This document shows, piece by piece, positions 46,835-56,096 of a DNA stretch of 64,000 bases; the first letter of the stretch is position 1, and the number at the start of each line of letters is the position of its first letter. The position numbers and the translations under genes are program-made. The notes beneath the pieces are model-generated. The model had not been told where the DNA came from and ran no database searches. It saw only the letters and a program-made list of their open reading frames with translations. Source of the DNA: Liolophura sinensis (lineage: Eukaryota; Mollusca; Polyplacophora; Chitonida; Chitonidae); NCBI RefSeq assembly GCF_032854445.1, contig NC_088300.1, forward strand, positions 10,230,001 to 10,294,000, given 5' to 3'.

Positions 46835-47107
46835 AGTTTCCCTGATATATACACTATATAAATAGATCTGATTTCGTGTCCGGTATACTACTACAACTGT
46901 TTTCAGCGTAAAGTTTTCATTTTTGGTGGATATATACACACACATACGAGGATGTGTCGCAATTCTCATTTATCCATTTGCGCGGTTGCCATTTCCGATG
47001 TATACTATATCAACAGATATGATTTCTTGTCCGAGCTATAACGTAAACTGTTTTCCACAATGAGTTTTAATTTTTGATGGATGTCCATTTGCGCGGTTGT
47101 CATGGCA
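46835..47107. repeat. Dispersed repeat R1, two copies in tandem
   Basis: Two units offset by about 152 bases: the first has GATTTCGTGTCCGG near 46868 and GAGGATGTGTCGC; the second has GATTTCTTGTCCGAG near 47020. Both end in CATTTGCGCGGTTG. The second unit lacks the GATGTGTCGC section. Lies about 240 bases left of the LTR element. Confidence 0.75.
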
Positions 47108-47341
47108 ACCACATACCTATCAACACCCAGGAAGATTCGCCTCAGCGACTATACTCGCCGCAATGCGGCTGGTATTCTTTTAAACATTTCGAACAAATGC
47201 ATTTGTTGGGGCGTATGTTGTCTTCACCTGAACTCTTGTTACGATTGGCAATTCGAAGGTTTTTCCATATCACGCTGCGTTTGGTTCCCTCCCGGGATCT
47301 CACTGGCTCGTCCCGGTCTCTGCCATATTTTCTTTCGAGAT

Positions 47342-47346
47342 CTGTC
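47342..47346. repeat. Target-site duplication, left copy (CTGTC)
   Basis: Immediately precedes the TGTAG start of the 5' LTR and is matched after the 3' LTR. Confidence 0.85.
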
Positions 47347-47515
47347 TGTAGTTTTCTATACAATGTACACGTTACAAATGCACCAGTGAGTAAGGTACGG
47401 GTGAGGGTCTCGGCCATGCTTGGCAACAGTGATGGATATTCTCTTAGACTTGCACTGATAACCAGAATACATCTTGCATCATCTACATCTGTGTTGGCCT
47501 TTTCTGAAATACAAC
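47347..47515 (+). repeat. 5' LTR
   Basis: Begins TGTAGTTTTCTATACAATGT and aligns along its length with the 3' LTR at 51460-51634, with several substitutions and small indels (for example CTCTTAGACTTGC versus ACACGTAAATGTG). The right end is set near ACAAC, just before TGGCGACGAGG; the exact last base is uncertain by about two. Confidence 0.9.
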
Positions 47516-47530
47516 TGGCGACGAGGATGG
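47516..47530 (+). other. Candidate primer-binding site
   Basis: TGGCGACGAGGATGG directly follows the 5' LTR, where the tRNA primer anneals in this group. The tRNA species is not assigned. Confidence 0.5.
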
Positions 47531-47562
47531 ACTTCGCCCACCTCTAGTACATTATTGGGATC

Positions 47563-48384
47563 ATGGCGACAGCAGATTTTTCAGCGCCGGTGACTTCCTG
47601 CCCACACCAGGAAGACCATGCATGCCGTGGGTCCAGTGGAGGCGTTTGTTCGAAAACTACATGCTCGCTGCAGGTCTACAAGACGCATCAGTGGACCGCA
47701 AACGCGCTATATTGCTGCACTGCATAAGGAGTCGAGGGATAGCGGGTATTTTACACCCTTCCGGACGTTAACCCCGAAAAAATAGGTCTCAACCTGTTGT
47801 CAACGTGGCTGCTGAGCGCCATCGTTTCCGTCTGAGAGATCGTCAGCCCGGTGAGTCCGTCGATACATATATTTCGGCGTTACGTGAGCTGATTGTCACA
47901 TGTGAATTTGGTAATATGGGAGATGAGATGATACGCGATCAACTGCTGGAGAAAAACTACGTGTGCTCTTACCAGGGAACGTCTTCTCATGGAGCCGGGC
48001 TTTACACTTAATCACACCATTGAGCTCGCCCGTCGTGTTGAAACTGCTGTCAAAGAGGCACAGACTTTCGGGGCGGATTCAAGATCGCCAAACTCGTTAA
48101 AAGTGTCAAAGTCCAGCCCCGTCCAGGTGGAAAGAAACAAAGGAAACGTGGACAATCAGGACAGAAAGAAACAGTGCTACAGATGTGGATCTTCTAGCCA
48201 TCTTGCCAATGATAAAGACAGCCCAGCCAGAGGTAACACGTGTGCTATTTGTCAGAAAATCGCCCATTACCCTACAGTCTGTCGAAGTAAAACAGTAGGC
48301 CTACACGTTGTACAAGAAGTTGACTGTGACGACAGCCCGTTCGATGTGTTAGGCGTGCGGAAATCTGCACCTGTCAAAAAATAA
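47563..48384 (+). pseudogene. gag: gag remnant
   Basis: ATG at 47563 starts a frame that must shift soon after: the capsid-like part WVQWRRLFENYMLAAGLQ lies in another frame near 47617-47675. A capsid C-terminal-like stretch (GESVDTYISALRELIVTCEF) lies in 47805-48011, and the nucleocapsid part in 47989-48384. The nucleocapsid has two knuckles: CYRCGSSSHLAND, where the final Cys is replaced by Asp, and CAICQKIAHYPTVC, which is complete. At least two frame breaks and a stop separate the pieces. Confidence 0.85.
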
Positions 48385-48399
48385 ATTACGTGTGACATG

Positions 48400-49410
48400 C
48401 AAGTAAATAATGTCAGTATGACTGTGGTAGTTGACTCTGCTTCTGATTGTTCATTGATGAAAAACTCTACTCAAAGTACTTTCTGCATGATGTTTTAAAA
48501 CCATGCAAAGAACCATTCGGATCCTACACCTCAGACAACATTGAAATTGTTTTTTGTGTTTTGAATGTAATGTTCACTACCAAGGAGAATGTGCTACTGC
48601 TCTCTGATATGTTGTTAAACAAGGTTCTACATTCCTGGGTAAAGATTTAACTTAGGCGTTAACATTCAGGGTAAAACACAAACCACGCGTACTCAGTCAG
48701 CTGATCAAAGCGCAGAAAGTAGGTCAAGTGATGTAACACATACTCCATACACGGCCAGTAACAAAAATTCCCTCTGCCACAGACTGTACAATACCGTCTG
48801 AATTTCCAGAAGTATTTACATATGGTCTAGTTCTGATTTCAGGGTACACAAAATACATTTGAAACCAAACGCGACCCCTGTACAACAAAAGTTGCGACCA
48901 CTTCCATTCAATGTTAGAGCTAAGGTAGCGAAAGAGTTAAAACGTCTTGAACAGCAGGACGTTATTGAGCGAGTAGAGGCTTCCGAATAATGCAGTACGC
49001 GTGTGTGTCAACTTGCGGAAATTAAATAAGTCGATAATGGTTGAAAAATACCAAGTACCGAATATCGATGAGTTACTCAGTGGGTTACATTGAGTGAAAG
49101 TTTTCTCAAGGCTTGATATCAGGGCAGCTTATCACCAACTTAAGTTAGCTGAAGATGGTCGTGACCTGACCACCTTCATTACGCATGAGGGATTGTTCAA
49201 ATACAAGTGTGTCTGTTTTGGACTGGCATCCGCCACAGCGTGCTTTCAGAGGCTTCTTAATTCTGTCTTAGGTAATTTACCTGGAGGCTTGTGTTACTTT
49301 GATGACATTTTTGTGTCCGGCAAAGCTCAAACTGATCATGATGTAAATTTACCCACAGCACTCAAGCGATTGTCAGATGTGAATTTAGTATGCCCAGTAT
49401 GCAGGTGCTA
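48400..49410 (+). pseudogene. pol: pol remnant: protease and reverse transcriptase
   Basis: The protease active-site region appears as VVVDSASDCSLM near 48424-48459 (DSA in place of the usual D-S/T-G). The N-terminal RT region VQQKLRPLPFNVRAKVAKEL ends in a TAA near 48989, and the segment that normally follows, up to RVCVNLRKLNKS, looks partly deleted. RT palm motifs continue at 49094-49411: FSRLDIRAAYHQLKL, FGLASATACFQRLL and a YFDD box where most gypsy elements have Y-V/L/I-DD. A TGA lies at 49091-49093 and a TAG at 49409. Confidence 0.88.
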
Positions 49411-50040
49411 GGTCATGTAGCGGATAGTGAAGGTATCCGACCAAGTTCTGAACTGATCCAAGGGATCGCGAACGCGACATGCCCTGCGAATTCAGACCAA
49501 GTTCGTTCATTCTTGGGTCTGGCGTCGTTTTACGCAAAGTTTGTTCCACAATTTGCTACATTGGTGCAACCGATCAGAGATACTCAAGCTACAGTACTAT
49601 TCAATTGGACAGCCAAAGCTAACCAAGCTTTTCTCGATATCAAGGAGGCTATCATAAATACCTCTGCCTTCTCCTCGTTTGATCCGAATCGTGACAAGTG
49701 ACACGTCCGGTTACGGTATCGGTACGATCATGACTCAAATAAATGATCAGGGGGAAGTTACGGTAGCGTGCGCTCCACGTAAATTGAACGATGCTGAAAA
49801 ACGTTACTCAGTAGGAGAACGCGAGGCCTTAGCTTGCGTTTGCGCTTTGGAAAGGTGGCATACTTACCTGTGGGGTAGAAAGTTCACATTGAGAACTGAC
49901 CACCAAGCCCTGGTTACACTCTTGTCAGCGTCAGGCTCTGGTCACAGACCTATGCGGATAGCTAGATGGAATGCTAGGCTGTTGCATTAGAATTACCCCG
50001 TACAATACAAACCTGGTGCTCAAAACAAAGTAGCCAATGC
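49390..50040 (+). pseudogene. pol: pol remnant: RT thumb/connection and RNase H
   Basis: Frame 49390-49701 carries VLGHVADSEGIRPSSE, FLGLASFYAKFVPQFA and FNWTAKANQAFLDIK, the RT C-terminal region. A frame shift near 49680-49700 leads into 49679-49990, the RNase H domain: TSDTSGYGIGTIMTQ, SVGEREALACVCALERWHTY and TDHQALVTLL. A TAG at 49988 precedes YNPVQYKPGAQNK-type sequence linking to integrase. Confidence 0.88.
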
Positions 50041-50339
50041 TCTGTCTCGTTTACCTGCCGAAACGAATGATAGTTGCAGTACCAACGTTGATAGCGAAGT
50101 CGATCGTGTCTGTGAAATACTCTTACAAGAAACTAGTATCACGAAAGCAGAATTGATTGAAGCTGCTGCTACAGACAAGTCTGGGAGTCTTGTTAAATGT
50201 GATGTCGAAAACGGATGGCCAAGCCAAGCACAATTCGTTGAAAGCGATGCAAAACCATACTTCTCTGTACGCAATGAGTTCTCCGTGATAGATAACGTGG
50301 TACAGCAAAACAAGGACCTTATGGTACCTAAATCTCTAA

Positions 50340-51228
50340 CCGCCAGAGTTATTGAACCAGGTCATTCCGAACACTAAGGCGTTGTGCGCACAAAACAGCG
50401 TTTACGTCAGTTGTTTTGGTGGCCTAAGATGGACATACAAGTCCGTGATGCTGTCAGAAATTGTTCTGTTTGTTAGATGAATGACAAAACTAGTGTTTGT
50501 CACAACTATCTGATGCAACCTGTGCCATTACCAACTAGCCCCTGGTTAAAACTAGGGAAAGATATAGTAGGACCATACCATTCTCACGAGAATAGGTTTG
50601 CCATTACATTGATAGATTACTACAGTAAATGGCCAGAAGCTTGCTTTACACAAATTACAACAACAGAATCGGTAATTGACTTTCTAATCTCTGTATTTTC
50701 TCGCAAGGGATTCCCAGAGGAAATTGTTACTGACCACGGACCACAGTTTGGAACGTTTCTTAAAGATAGAAATATCAAACACACTCAGTCTGCCATTTAT
50801 TATCCCGAAGGAAGTGAAGAAGTTGAACGCTTTAAGTCCTCAGTGAAGCTGTTCAAACTGCTAACATTCTGGGACGACCAGTCAAAAAATCAGTCAGAGA
50901 TGTTTTTAGCTGTGTACAGATGCACACCCCATCTCACAACTGGAGTTGAACCTTCTGTTTTACTCAATGGTCGTCATACGAAAACTAAGTTGACATTGTC
51001 CATGCTACTAAGTTGTCTGTTTTTAACGAAGAGAGGATGGTGCGCAAACGCGTGGAATCCAAGCAAAAGAAAAGCACTACATACACCAACAAACGCAAAG
51101 GTGCAAAATCACAAACCTTAAAACCAGGTGATTTAGTTAGAGTAAAAAGAACTGGACGTGTTCCAAAGGGTGAAAGTAAATTTTCCAGTCCCATACAGAT
51201 AACTAGGAAAGTTGAAACTCTTATGTAA
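50340..51228 (+). pseudogene. pol: pol remnant: integrase
   Basis: The zinc-binding HHCC region is split by stops: GHSEH just before a TAA at 50375-50377, the QLFWWPKMD stretch, then CSVC just before a TAG at 50474-50476. The longest open part (50477-51121, 214 codons) holds the catalytic core: GKDIVGPY (first Asp, residue 29 of that frame), TDHGPQFGTF (second Asp) and SEEVERF (Glu region). After 51121 a different frame (to 51228) gives KPGDLVRVKRTGRVPKGES, the usual C-terminal barrel-like end. Confidence 0.88.
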
Positions 51229-51447
51229 AGTCTGCTTATGGAAAAACATGAAATGCTCAGAGATTAGCTAAGTTTTCAGGTTCTTCCATTGCTTCTCCAA
51301 ATCAAAGTGTTAATCATCTTGATTTTTGTGAATCTGATGTAGCACACCAGTTAGTACCTAACTGTAATAGGCCAAGACGGACCAGAAGTCAGCCTTAAAG
51401 ACAACTACAATTATTGTCTCTTGTTTTATAAAGGAAACTCTTTTGTA

Positions 51448-51459
51448 GAGAGGGGAAAA
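51448..51459 (+). other. Polypurine tract
   Basis: GAGAGGGGAAAA abuts the TGTAG start of the 3' LTR, where plus-strand DNA synthesis is primed in LTR elements. Confidence 0.85.
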
Positions 51460-51634
51460 TGTAGTGTTCTATACAATGTACACGTTATATATGTACCAGT
51501 GAGTAAGGTACGGGTGAGGATCTCCGCCATGCTTGGCAACAGTGATGGATATACACGTAAATGTGTACTGATAACCCGAATGCATCTTGCCTCATCTACA
51601 CCATCTCTGTGTTGTCCTTTTCTGAAATACTACA
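51460..51634 (+). repeat. 3' LTR (175 bp)
   Basis: TGTAGTGTTCTATACAATGT to CTGAAATACTACA. Ends are TG...CA as expected for LTRs. Confidence 0.93.
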
Positions 51635-51639
51635 CTGTC
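51635..51639. repeat. Target-site duplication, right copy (CTGTC)
   Basis: Directly follows the 3' LTR and matches 47342-47346. Confidence 0.85.
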
Positions 51640-51862
51640 GACTTTCTCCTGGACTATGCTTGTTTTCCTCCCGGGCTGTGCTTGGTTTCTTTCCGAACTA
51701 TTCTTGGTTTCCTTCTGGACTGTGCTTGGTTTCCTTCCAGGATCTGTTCTAGGAAGATGCGACCATGTTTCCTCCGGGCTATGCTTAGTTTCTTTCCTGG
51801 CCCTGTTCGATTTCCTCGAAGATTCTGCCAGGGTTCCTCCCAGACTGTTTGGTTTCCTCCAC
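51640..51862. repeat. Minisatellite, about 28-bp unit
   Basis: Around eight degenerate units of the type CTGTGCTTGGTTTCCTTCCG + GGACT, rich in CTTCC/CTCC. Similar sequence (TTTGGTTCCCTCCCGGGATC) lies left of the 5' LTR near 47279-47300, so the retrotransposon appears to have inserted within this array. Minus-strand frames of 70 and 112 codons are repeat by-products. Confidence 0.8.
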
Positions 51863-52182
51863 CCATCAGCTGATGTGTTTACAGGTCTTTGTATGCTGTA
51901 TTTAATTGAGGGACATCCACAGAAACCCATAGATGAGCCACTGATTAAAATGGGGTGTGGTCACTGTGACACTGGCTTGGTGGACATTCAGTTCATGAGA
52001 CCGAGAGAAGAAACGCTATCTTCGCGAATATTCTACATCGACTAGCTTGCATATCCTCATCCGAGATGAAGATTGAAACAACAGTTCCACAGAAGTGGAG
52101 TTGGCAATCGTATTTTCAAAATGACTGTGTTTAGCATACAGGTAGTTATTTTAATCTAAAATGTATGAAAGCGGCAGATATA

Positions 52183-52402
52183 ATGTATTTATTTGATTGG
52201 TGTTTTATGCCGTACTCAATATAATATTTTGTACGCGGCCAGCGTTATGATGGGAGGAAACCGGGCCAAGTCCGGGAAACCCAAGACCATCTGCAGGCTG
52301 CTGACAACGCTTCCCACGTACGGTTGGAGAGGAAGTCAGTATGAGCTGGACTTGAACTCATAGCGACCATATTGGTGAGAGGCTCCTGGGTTACTGCGAC
52401 GC
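52183..52402 (-). repeat. SINE family A, near-complete reference copy
   Basis: Plus-strand coordinates run tail to head: TATTTATTTGATTGGTGTTT, GCCGTACTCAATATAATATT, the body GGGAGGAAACCGGGCCAAGT and GAGGAAGTCAGTATGAGCTG, then the tRNA-derived head. Read on the minus strand the head shows a B-box-like GAGTTCAAGTCC and upstream AACCCAGGAGCCTCTCACC. This is the only copy in the window with the head preserved. Confidence 0.9.
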
Positions 52403-53105
52403 GCTGGGTTCCCGCTGCATGATTCTGTGTTTGTTGCATGACGATATTGCCGCTGCACGATTGCATGTTTGCAGCATGACTGTGTTCCCGCGGCACGATT
52501 CTGTGCTTGCAGCATGTGTTCCCGCTGCACAGTTCTGTGTTTGTTGCATAACTGTGATCCCTGCACGATTCTCTGTTTGCAGTATGACTGTGTGCCTGCT
52601 GCATGATTCTGTGTTTGTTGCATGACTATGATGCCTGCACGGTACAGTGTTTGCAGTGTGACTGTGTGTCCATTGCACGATTCTCTGCTTGCAGCATGAC
52701 TATGTGCCCGCTGCATGATTCTATGTTTGCAACATGAGTATATGCCTGCTGCCCGACTCTGTGTTTGCTACGTGACTATATGCCCGCTGCACGAGCCTGT
52801 GTTTGCTACGTGACTATATGCCCGCTGCACGAGTCTGTGTTTGTTGCACGACCGTGATGCCTGCACGATTCTGTGTTTGCGATATGACCGTTTGCTCACT
52901 GCACAACTCTGTATTTGAAACATGACAAAGTGCCAGCTGTATGCTTCTGTGTTTGCAGCATGACTGTGCCCCCTGAACGATTTTGTGTTTGTTGTATGAC
53001 CGTCATACCTGCACGGTTCTGTGTTTCAGCATGACTATATGCCTGCTGGACGATTCTGTGCTTGCAACATGACTGTGCGCACCGCACGATTCTGTGATTT
53101 CGGCA
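52403..53105. repeat. Minisatellite, about 37-bp unit
   Basis: About 18 units of the type GCACGATTCTGTGTTTGCAG + CATGACTGTGTGCCCGCT. The array begins at the head boundary of the adjacent SINE A copy. Minus-strand frames at 52245-52716 and 52896-53087 with recurring NTESC/NRAG peptides come from the repeat. Confidence 0.92.
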
Positions 53106-53327
53106 TGATAGCGCCTCAGTGCAATCATCAGCTTTATAATCTGTGATGTATCCAGACTAAAATCTTAGAGTAAAATTACTGCATAATGTCGTGTGAACAC
53201 AGGTGTGTTCTTATCCCAATCGAATTTCTTGTTCCTAGAAAAAAAATGTATGACTTATGTACACTTACGTTAGGTATGTTTGTTTTCACCAACAGTATTA
53301 CTGAGCTTGTAAACCTGCCATTATATA

Positions 53328-53349
53328 CTATCCAAAAAAGAAACGCATA
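53328..53349. repeat. Tc1-like element, left terminal inverted repeat
   Basis: 22 bases; one C shorter than the right copy. Confidence 0.88.
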
Positions 53350-53520
53350 ACCCGGTTTTTTGCGGAGGTGATGCAGTCTTTTCAATTATGCATAACTAAA
53401 TAAGAATTGCTATTCTGCAAATATTTTTTTACACAGATTAAGGAAGGGTCCATATCTAGACAACAAGGCCATCAACTTGAGGTAAGACACTCACAATGAG
53501 TCTCCCACTTGAGTGGAATG

Positions 53521-54528
53521 TCAGTATCTGTTGTGACCACCACGGGCACGAATAACAGTTCTGATGCGCCTTGTCATGGACTGGATGAGACGCTGGATAA
53601 AGGCCTGGGGAATGTTCTGCCACTCCTCCTGCAAACATGCAACTTGCTCTTGAAGCGTTTGGGGTTGAGGTTGACGTTGGCGTAGACGTCGATCAAGTTC
53701 ATCCCACAGATGCTCAATTGGGTTAAGATCCGGGGAACGGCACGGCCAGGGTAGCACATTTACATTGTTTTCGGCGAGGAAGTCCCTTGTGACACGTGCC
53801 GTGTGCAGTCTGGCGTTGTCCTGCTGGAACAACTCCCGCTGAACGTCAATGACAGGTAAGAGGTGTGGCTGCAGGATGGTGTCTCGGTAGCGTACGGCCG
53901 TAAGATTTCCCTGAACGTGGACAAGATTTGTACGACCAGTATACGATATTGCTGCCCACATCATCACACTCCCTCCACCAAATCTGTCCACTTGGCGTAC
54001 GCAGTTAGGGGCATAACGTTCGTGAGCACGTCTGTAAACCCGGTTTCTACCATCACGTCTCTGCAATAGGAATCTGGACTCATCACTGAACCAAATGCAT
54101 CGCCAGTTGCGTAGATTCCATGCAGTCACGTTGTTACACCATCGGAGGCGATTGGCGCGATGGTGAGGACGCAGCACGATCCCAACATAGGGCCTCCTGG
54201 CTCTCAGTCCATGTTCCCTCAGCCTGTTCCGCACTGTCTGACCTGATATCCGCCTCAGTCCCGGTATGCTGGCTGCTGTGCTTTCAGCTGTAGCACAACG
54301 GTCACGCAAATGGAGGACCCTTATGTAGCGATCTTGGGCTGCTGTAGTGACACGTGGTCGACCTGAACGCCGACGGTCATTTGTTGTCCCAGTATTGTTG
54401 TAGCGGGCAGCAAGCCGTGAAATTGTGCTCTGGCTGACGTGTAGACGCCTAGAAATGGACGATTGGGACTCTCCAGCTTGAAGTCTTCCAATGGCAATAT
54501 TTCTTGTGACAGTGTCAAGGCGTGGCAT
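53521..54528 (-). CDS. Tc1-like transposase, 335 aa, DD34E
   Basis: Cut-and-paste transposase acting on the element's own ends. The N-terminal 110 residues form paired-type helix-turn-helix DNA-binding regions (first around 10-45: GRLQAGESQSSISRRLHVSQ), followed by an AT-hook-like SGRPR at 55-59 and a basic RRR that may help nuclear entry. The DDE core shows FSDESRF with Asp149, QQDNARLHTA with Asp237 and SPDLNPIEHLWDEL with Glu272, spaced by exactly 34 residues (DD34E). GGGSVMMW at 184-191 is the usual glycine-rich block. Length is typical of Tc1 transposases (about 340). No stop or frame shift is present, so the copy could be young and perhaps active; expression is not evident from sequence. 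Confidence 0.95.
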   Translation of the reverse strand: MPRLDTVTRNIAIGRLQAGESQSSISRRLHVSQSTISRLAARYNNTGTTNDRRRSGRPRVTTAAQDRYIRVLHLRDRCATAESTAASIPGLRRISGQTVRNRLREHGLRARRPYVGIVLRPHHRANRLRWCNNVTAWNLRNWRCIWFSDESRFLLQRRDGRNRVYRRAHERYAPNCVRQVDRFGGGSVMMWAAISYTGRTNLVHVQGNLTAVRYRDTILQPHLLPVIDVQRELFQQDNARLHTARVTRDFLAENNVNVLPWPCRSPDLNPIEHLWDELDRRLRQRQPQPQTLQEQVACLQEEWQNIPQAFIQRLIQSMTRRIRTVIRARGGHNRY

Positions 54529-54833
54529 GTTGAATCAGCTTGAAAACACCACTTGAAAGACGCCGATTTCCGGCCCGAAGTTGCGGTTTTATAGTCATAC
54601 ACTGCATGCTTTCCATGCGTAAGTTCGGCGTGTAAGACTGCACGTGATGCAGTGTGGTGCTGTATTTTTTACTTCTTCCAAAAACGGCCTCCAAACTCAA
54701 CATTTTCAACCAAGAAATGTTTTTGAGGAATAAAATGTGTGCTAACTGTGACTATTAACAATATTAAAACACATTTTGCTCATGAAATGAAGACAAAATG
54801 TATTCATTTCATTTTAAAATAAAACAAAACACC

Positions 54834-54856
54834 TATGCGTTTCTTTTTTGGGATAG
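54834..54856. repeat. Tc1-like element, right terminal inverted repeat
   Basis: 23 bases, reverse complement of the left end with one extra G. Confidence 0.88.
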
Positions 54857-54967
54857 TATATGTAGGAGCACGACTATTGGAGTATATGAATGATGGTCTA
54901 CATTCAATCAAGTCTTGATTGCATATTTCAGGTTTAAAGTCTCCTACACGATTCCATTAGTGACCTC

Positions 54968-55322
54968 TTTGTTGGCATAATGGTTAGAGCGCCCGCTTTG
55001 AAGTCGTCAGATTTCGGGATCAAACCCGGGTCAGGTCATACCAAAGCGCTTGCTGCTGCCTCGCTTGGCGCTCAGCACTGAGAGGTTAGAGCAAGGAAAC
55101 ATCGTTAGTCGGTTCGGTGTCAGTATAATGTGACCGGGTGGGGTGTCATGTCTGGTGTCTTCGGCATAACAGTTCAGTTGTTGCTGCACTGTGGCGGCAT
55201 GGACTCGCCCTGTCACATGAAGGCACATTATATGTACACACACTTAATGACTCCTTGTCGTCATCTGCTTGAAAAATTGTTAAGTATGACGTTAAACCCC
55301 AAGTATACACACATATATACAT
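54968..55322 (+). repeat. SINE family B, near-complete, subfamily B2
   Basis: Head to tail on the plus strand: a tRNA-like start with A box TGGCATAATGG and B box GGGATCAAACCCGG (54975-55030), body GGTCATACCAAAGCGCTTGC through TCATGTCTGGTGTCTTCGGC, the shared 3' domain AAAATTGTTAAGTATGACGT and TAAACCCCAAGTATACACAC ending in an (ACATATAT)-like tail. Internal Pol III promoter boxes appear preserved. Confidence 0.92.
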
Positions 55323-55934
55323 ACATATACGTACGATTGGATTAGACATATTTGTAGGCGTTTATAATGCCCTATAAATCTTGAACTCAGTGATTCCTGA
55401 TTAGATGAAGGCTCTGTCAAGTGCATTGGTCGCGAGTACGATTTCAACAGGTGGCACAATAATCGAGTCAAACATTTTTATGGCAACTTACGTTAGTGGC
55501 ATTGAGAAGTGGGGAGGAAATACTGAGATAAGACAAGTGGGGAGATAAGATCTTCTCATCTAATTTTTAGATTAGTGTTGATCAGAGTTACTCCCCCTGA
55601 ATCGATACATTTGATGGTCGGCGTTCCTGTTTTCAGCCAGCCGTTCAAATGCCATCAGCCCCATTTAACCTTTTATTTGTTTAATTTTGTTTTAGGAACT
55701 GATGATTTCCCACGAGGATTGGGACTGAGGGTTTTAATAAGTTTAATAGTTACTCCATTTCCAATATAAACCAGACTAAAATTTTAAAAACTTAGTTTGT
55801 ATGATGGAATGACTCCAAATGACTCACGATTTTCAACACATTTCATTTATAAAATGAAATGTCCTCGTAACCAATTCACATTTTTGAAAGCGTATGTTCA
55901 GTTTCCTCCATGAACATCCTCCTGATATGACGTG
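55323..55934. other. Non-coding stretch
   Basis: No gene or clear repeat recognised. Confidence 0.5.
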
Positions 55935-56096
55935 GACATGAACACAGATTAAATCTGAGTTAAACTGAAGTCATCTTCGTGACCCTGAGAATTGCACTTT
56001 CGGACTAAGTCTGTGCTACGCGGACGTTATCTTTATGGTCCTGCACTTCAAGAATACCAGAAAGTGTACTAAGCCGAAGTCACTTTTAGGATCCTG

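Larger units (their letters stand above)
47347..51634 (+). mobile_element. Ty3/gypsy LTR retrotransposon, complete structure, decayed
   Basis: About 4.3 kb with two LTRs, a primer-binding-like site just after the 5' LTR, gag with zinc knuckles, then protease, reverse transcriptase, RNase H and integrase in that order (the Ty3/gypsy order), a polypurine tract and the 3' LTR. CTGTC at 47342-47346 and 51635-51639 is a 5-bp target-site duplication. Stops and frame breaks occur throughout gag and pol, so it cannot be autonomous. No envelope-like frame is seen. Which gypsy clade it belongs to needs a tree; the short LTRs and TGGCGACGAGG junction remind me of Mag-type elements. Confidence 0.95.
53328..54856 (-). 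mobile_element. Tc1-like DNA transposon, apparently intact
   Basis: About 1.53 kb. The left terminal repeat CTATCCAAAAAAGAAACGCA + TA starts at 53328; the right end TATGCGTTTCTTTTTTGGGA + TAG ends at 54856. They are reverse complements apart from one missing C in the left copy. Both sides are flanked by TATA, consistent with the TA target duplication of Tc1/mariner elements. One uninterrupted transposase lies inside on the minus strand. Confidence 0.93.

Noticed and set aside
52245-53087. Several minus-strand ORFs up to 126 codons
   Set aside because: Overlap one another in different frames inside the 37-bp array and the adjacent SINE.
54968-55035. tRNA gene
   Set aside because: A and B boxes are present, but the sequence is the head of a SINE: it continues into the SINE body and recurs at 43.8 kb.
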